In this document: positions 60,229-64,000 of the stretch, in pieces | Position numbering within the stretch: the first letter of the stretch is position 1 | How the letters are laid out: each line of letters starts with the position of its first letter | Assembly: GCA_945874825.1 (NCBI GenBank) | Contig: CAMCIK010000001.1 | Span: 62,001 to 126,000, forward strand | From: Phenylobacterium deserti | GTDB lineage: Bacteria; Pseudomonadota; Alphaproteobacteria; Caulobacterales; Caulobacteraceae | Length of the DNA: 64,000 nucleotides | Direction of reading: 5' to 3' | The notes under the pieces: generated by a model | Database searches by the model: none | The model's input: only the letters and a program-made list of their open reading frames with translations | Told to the model about the DNA's origin: nothing | Made by a program: the position numbers and the translations under genes

Positions 60229-62072
60229 TCTGCGGCCTCCCGGAGCGGGCGCGAGCCCGGCGGCGTTGTTGCATCCATCAGGCTGGAGATGGAGGCGACG
60301 ATGAAGCGGGCGGTGATCGGCGTGCCGTCATAGTGCAGGATCGGGACGAGCCGGTAGGGATCGCCCCCGTTCTCCGCCATCAGCAGGGTGCGCAGCTGGG
60401 CGTCGCGGTTCTGCTCAATCACGAAGATACGGTCGTGCGAGGCCAGGAAGTCGTCCACCTCCGAGGAGAAGGGGAACCCGCGGACGCGAAGGGCGTCCAG
60501 CCGGCGGCCCTGGCTCTCGAACAGGCCAAGGGCCTCGTGCATGGCCGGACCGGTGGACCCGTAATAGATCACCCCGTCCCGCGTGGGGGCGCTGGCGGGG
60601 CGCAGCTCGGGGGCCGGAATAAGGGACTTGGCGGTCTCGAACTTGCGCAGCAGGCGCTGGACGTTATCCACATAGACCGACCCCTCTTCGGAGTACCGGG
60701 CATATGGATTGCGGGAGGTGCCGCGGGTGAAATAGCCGCCCTTGGTCGGGTGGACGCCGGGATAGGTCCGGTAGGGGATCCCGTCGCCGTCCACGTCGAG
60801 ATAGCGGCCAAAGTCCCGGCCAGCCTCAAGCTCGTCATGGGTCATGACCTTGCCGCGATCCATCCGGCGCGCGTCATCCCAGCTGAAGGGCTCGGTCAGC
60901 CATTCGTTCATGCCCATGTCGAGGTCGAGCATGACGAAAACCGTGGTCTGCAGGCGGTCCGCCAGATCGAAGGCCAGGGCGCCGAAGGTGAAACACTCGC
61001 CCGGGTCCATCGGCAGCAACATGGGGTGCTTGGTGTCACCATGGCTGGCATAGGCGGCACCGATCAGATCCGCCTGCTGGGTGCGGGTCGGCATACCCGT
61101 GGAGGGACCGCCCCGCTGGACGTCGAAGATCACCGCAGGGATCTCGGCGAAGTAGGACAGGCCGATGAACTCGGTCATCAGAGAGATGCCCGGGCCTGAG
61201 GTACAGGTAAAGGCGCGGGCGCCGTTCCACCCCGCGCCGATCACCACCCCGATGGAGGCGATCTCATCCTCGGCCTGGACGATGGCGAAGTTGGCCTTGC
61301 CGCTCTCTGGATCGACCCGCAGGTCCTGGCAGTAGCTGGTGAAGGCCTCGGCCAGGGAGGTCGAAGGCGTGATCGGATACCAGGCGCAGACCGTGGCACC
61401 GCCATAGACGGCGCCGAGGCCGGCCGCCTGGTTGCCTTCGATGAAGATCCGGTCGCCGACCGCGTCGGCCCTTCGGACCTGGAGGCCCAGGGGACCCCTG
61501 TTGTCGGCCACCCAGTCCCGACCCATGTGCAGGGCGGCGACATTGGCCTTGATCAGCCGGTCCCGGCCTTCGAATTGCTCTGCGAGCAGGGTCTCGATCA
61601 CGCCGATCTCGATGCCCAGCAGGGAGGCGAGGGCACCGACATAGATAATGTTCTTGAACAGTTGTCGCTCGCGCGCCGCCGTGTAGGCGGCGTTGCAGAT
61701 GGCGGTCAGGGGCACGCCCACCACCGTGATGTCGGTCCGGAACCTGGAGGCCGGCATGGGCTTGGTGGAATCGTAGAACAGGTAGCCGCCCGGCTCGATC
61801 TCGGCGACATCCTTGTCCCAGGTCTGTGGATTCATCGCGACCATGAGATCGACGCCGCCGCGGCGGCCCAGGTGGCCCGCCTCGGTGACCCGGACCTCGT
61901 ACCAGGTGGGCAGGCCCTGGATGTTCGAGGGGAAGATGTTGCGTACCGCGACCGGCACACCCATCCGCAGGACCGCCTTTGCGAACATGGAGTTGGCGCT
62001 GGCCGAACCCGATCCGTTGACGTTGGCGAACTTGACGACGAAGTCGTTGATGGCGGCGAGGGGTGCGGTCAT
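60225..62072 (-). CDS. korA: 2-oxoacid:ferredoxin oxidoreductase, alpha subunit (fused gamma domain)
   Basis: 615 aa. An N-terminal gamma domain (NGSGSASANSMFAKAVLRMG...GGVDLMVAMN) is joined to the alpha domain starting at GNQAAGLGAVYGG and WYPITPSTS, which bear the substrate-binding residues, and continuing with DVQRGGPSTGMPTRTQQADL. This fusion is typical for two-subunit KorAB. ATG 62072 is chosen because the upstream extension to 62147 overlaps the neighbour and has no family similarity. Stop and start overlaps on both sides. Confidence 0.92.
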   Translation of the reverse strand: MTAPLAAINDFVVKFANVNGSGSASANSMFAKAVLRMGVPVAVRNIFPSNIQGLPTWYEVRVTEAGHLGRRGGVDLMVAMNPQTWDKDVAEIEPGGYLFYDSTKPMPASRFRTDITVVGVPLTAICNAAYTAARERQLFKNIIYVGALASLLGIEIGVIETLLAEQFEGRDRLIKANVAALHMGRDWVADNRGPLGLQVRRADAVGDRIFIEGNQAAGLGAVYGGATVCAWYPITPSTSLAEAFTSYCQDLRVDPESGKANFAIVQAEDEIASIGVVIGAGWNGARAFTCTSGPGISLMTEFIGLSYFAEIPAVIFDVQRGGPSTGMPTRTQQADLIGAAYASHGDTKHPMLLPMDPGECFTFGALAFDLADRLQTTVFVMLDLDMGMNEWLTEPFSWDDARRMDRGKVMTHDELEAGRDFGRYLDVDGDGIPYRTYPGVHPTKGGYFTRGTSRNPYARYSEEGSVYVDNVQRLLRKFETAKSLIPAPELRPASAPTRDGVIYYGSTGPAMHEALGLFESQGRRLDALRVRGFPFSSEVDDFLASHDRIFVIEQNRDAQLRTLLMAENGGDPYRLVPILHYDGTPITARFIVASISSLMDATTPPGSRPLREAAE

Positions 62073-63859
62073 GCGGCGCCTCCCATCTGATCGGCGTGGG
62101 TCATTTCCAACGTGAACCGCTGCATGTCCCAGGCCCCGGTCGGACACCGCTCGGCGCAGAGACCGCAGTGCAGGCAGACATCCTCGTCCTTGACCATGAC
62201 CCGCCCTGTCGGCAGGCCGCCGGACACCAGGAGATCCTGGTCGAGGTTGAGGGCCGGCGCCTTCAGGCGCTGCCGAAGGTCGGGCTCCTCGCCATCATCG
62301 GTAAAGGTGATGCAGTCGACGGGGCAGATGTCGACACAGGCGTCGCACTCGATGCACAGGTCGTCGGCGAAGACGGTCTGCACATCGCAGTTCAGGCACC
62401 TCTGGGCCTCGGCAAGGCCAAGCCGGGGATCGAATCCGAGCTCGACTTCGACCCGCACGTCCTTCAGCGCCGCAGCCTTGTCGAGCATGGGCACCCGATG
62501 CCGGTGATCGAGGGAGATGTCGTTGTCGTAGCTCCACTCGTGGATGCCCATCTTCTGGGAGACGAGGGAGAAGCCCGGAGGTGGCCGGTCATGGACGTCC
62601 TCGCCCATGCAGTGGCGATGGATGGACACCGCGGCGTCGTGGCCGTGCGCCACCGCCCAGATGATGTTCTTGGGCCCGAAGGCGGCGTCGCCTCCGAAGA
62701 ACACGCCCTTGCGGGTGGCTTCGAAGGTGACCGGATCGACCTGGGGCATGTCCCAGCGGTCGAAGTCCAGCCCGATGTCACGCTCGATCCAGGGGAAGGC
62801 GTTCTCCTGGCCGACGGCGACCAGGACGTCATCGCATTCATGGTGCTCGTCGGGCTCGCCCGAGGGCACGAGGTTGCGGCGGCCCTTGTCGTCATACTCG
62901 GCCCGGACGATCTCGAAGGTCACGCCGGTCAGGCGGCCGTTTTCATGGGTGAAGGCCTTGGGGACGCGGAAGTTGAGGATTGGGATGTCCTCGTGGATCG
63001 CGTCTTCCTTTTCCCAGGGGCTGGCCTTCATTTCCTCGAAGCCCGACCGGACGACGACCTTGACCTCCTCGCCACCCAGGCGGCGGGAGGTGCGGCAGCA
63101 ATCCATGGCGGTGTTGCCGCCGCCGAGCACGATGACCCGCCGACCGATCTTCTCGATGTGGCCGAAGGACACGCTCGACAGCCAGTCGATCCCGATATGG
63201 ACGTTGGCGGCGGTCTCCTTGCGGCCCGGGATGTCGAGGTCCCGGCCGCGCGGCGCGCCGGAGCCGACGAACACCGCATCGTAGCCCTCCGCAAGAAGGG
63301 CCTTGAGGCTGTCAATCCGCTGGCCGAGGCGAAGCTCGACTCCCCCGAGGCGGGTGACGTAGCCCACCTCCTCGTCAATCACCTCCTCGGGGAGGCGGAA
63401 ACGGGGGATCTGGCTACGGATCATCCCGCCCGAACGGGGCTCGCCGTCGAACAGGACGAGTTCGTAACCTAGGGGGGCGAGGTCCCGCGCAACCGTCAGC
63501 GAGGCGGGGCCGGCGCCGACCAGGGCCACACGCTTGCCATTCCGCTTGGCCGCGACCGGCGGCATCAGGGGCCCGACGTCGACCTTGTTATCGGCGGCCA
63601 CGCGCTTCAGCCGGCAGATGGCGACGGGTTCGTCCTCCACCCGGCCACGGCGGCAGGCGGGCTCGCAGGGGCGGTCGCAGGTGCGACCGAGAACGCCGGG
63701 GAAGACGTTCGACTTCCAGTTGATCATGTAGGCGTCATCGTACCGCCCATCGGCGATCAGGCGGATGTACTCAGGTACGGGCGTATGAGCGGGACAGGCC
63801 CACTGGCAGTCGACCACCTTGTGATAGTAGTCGGGACCCTCGGTACGCGTTGGCTGCAA
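62069..63859 (-). CDS. GltD-like FAD/NAD(P) oxidoreductase with ferredoxin domain
   Basis: 596 aa. The N-terminal cysteine-rich helical domain (CQWACPAHTPV, CDRPCEPACRRGR) resembles the glutamate synthase small subunit. Next come the FAD motif ALVGAGPASLTVA and the NAD(P) motif VIVLGGGNTAMD. The C-terminus carries two 4Fe-4S motifs, CIECDACVDICPVDC and CLHCGLCAERCP. It probably passes electrons between NAD(P)H and the KorAB enzyme. TTG 63859 is the start, with GGGAGGAG 9 bases upstream. First gene of the three-gene operon. Confidence 0.9.
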   Translation of the reverse strand: MQPTRTEGPDYYHKVVDCQWACPAHTPVPEYIRLIADGRYDDAYMINWKSNVFPGVLGRTCDRPCEPACRRGRVEDEPVAICRLKRVAADNKVDVGPLMPPVAAKRNGKRVALVGAGPASLTVARDLAPLGYELVLFDGEPRSGGMIRSQIPRFRLPEEVIDEEVGYVTRLGGVELRLGQRIDSLKALLAEGYDAVFVGSGAPRGRDLDIPGRKETAANVHIGIDWLSSVSFGHIEKIGRRVIVLGGGNTAMDCCRTSRRLGGEEVKVVVRSGFEEMKASPWEKEDAIHEDIPILNFRVPKAFTHENGRLTGVTFEIVRAEYDDKGRRNLVPSGEPDEHHECDDVLVAVGQENAFPWIERDIGLDFDRWDMPQVDPVTFEATRKGVFFGGDAAFGPKNIIWAVAHGHDAAVSIHRHCMGEDVHDRPPPGFSLVSQKMGIHEWSYDNDISLDHRHRVPMLDKAAALKDVRVEVELGFDPRLGLAEAQRCLNCDVQTVFADDLCIECDACVDICPVDCITFTDDGEEPDLRQRLKAPALNLDQDLLVSGGLPTGRVMVKDEDVCLHCGLCAERCPTGAWDMQRFTLEMTHADQMGGAA

Positions 63860-64000
63860 GACCCGTCTCCTCCCAGGTCGCCCGGATGGACGGAGCCCGG
63901 TCCGATTCCGGATCCGAGGCCTGCGCCGTCCCCCTTTCTGGGCGTTGAGTCCATTCTTAATGAGGCGAGGCGGGCAAGACCAGACGTCTTCAAGCGCCGT
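63860..64000 (-). promoter_or_regulatory. Leader of the KorAB operon (window edge)
   Basis: These 141 bases precede the GltD-like gene. They contain its Shine-Dalgarno (GGGAGGAG) near 63870. The AT-rich patch around 63950-63963 (CATTCTTAATGAGG) could be a promoter region. No gene start is visible on either strand. Confidence 0.35.

Noticed and set aside
62063-63472. 469-codon plus-strand frame opposite the GltD-like gene
   Set aside because: Antisense shadow; the minus-strand protein has Rossmann and 4Fe-4S motifs.

Overview
The window is high-GC, densely packed bacterial chromosome and looks like an alphaproteobacterium of the order Caulobacterales (Caulobacter/Phenylobacterium-like). The evidence is a PodJ-type polarity protein, a TonB receptor/beta-propeller phytase pair, the chorismate mutase-hisC-tyrC tyrosine operon, many 4-base ATGA/TTGA/GTGA gene overlaps, and frequent TTG/GTG starts. 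The genus is inferred from gene content only.

Layout. 1-7.1 kb: the 3' part of lysA, a phosphoribosyltransferase and a zinc-ribbon membrane protein, then a ftsE-ftsX-ydcF-plsC operon, a ChaC-like cyclotransferase and a DUF2125 protein. 7.2-11 kb: a Baeyer-Villiger-type monooxygenase and a secreted penicillin-acylase-family hydrolase. 11-14.2 kb: chorismate mutase, hisC, prephenate dehydrogenase and an SMR exporter in one operon. 14.3-18.3 kb: a DinG-like helicase and a small unknown gene coupled to a phytanoyl-CoA dioxygenase. 18.3-20.9 kb: an AT-richer accessory island with an AIPR-family (abortive infection) gene in a 1.47-kb unit bounded by a perfect 30-bp direct repeat of the phyH 3' end, followed by a DNA-methyltransferase-like gene and an 88-codon gene. 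20.9-24.1 kb: the Lhr-like ligase-associated helicase with PdeM nuclease. 24.1-30.7 kb: podJ with a TauE/TIGR02186/DUF3429 run and an MprF-like lipid aminoacyltransferase. 30.8-37.0 kb: five tandem acyl-CoA dehydrogenases ending in a strong terminator. 37.1-43.2 kb: SGNH hydrolase, receiver protein, PaaI thioesterase, TonB receptor plus phytase, and tRNA-Gly(CCC). 43.3-56.3 kb: metabolic and housekeeping genes (dCTP deaminase, metZ, SDRs, lipocalin, a PadR/DUF1700/DUF2807 envelope module, bdhA, yaaA, a GlcD-like dehydrogenase, and a DUF969-DUF979-DUF2891::Sua5 run). 56.4-64 kb: an SpsF-like cytidylyltransferase and NeuB/PseI-type sialic acid synthase, an MBL hydrolase, and a KorAB 2-oxoacid:ferredoxin oxidoreductase with its GltD-like partner.

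The most unusual parts are the AIPR cassette with its direct repeat and no recombinase, the in-frame fusion of DUF2891 to the tRNA t6A enzyme Sua5, two consecutive genes (TauE and TIGR02186) with good Shine-Dalgarno sequences but apparent CTG and ATC starts, and the two pairs of paralogous acyl-CoA dehydrogenases with one signature-lacking partner. No CRISPR array, rRNA, transposase or integrase was seen. There is no gene-free stretch longer than 300 bases.
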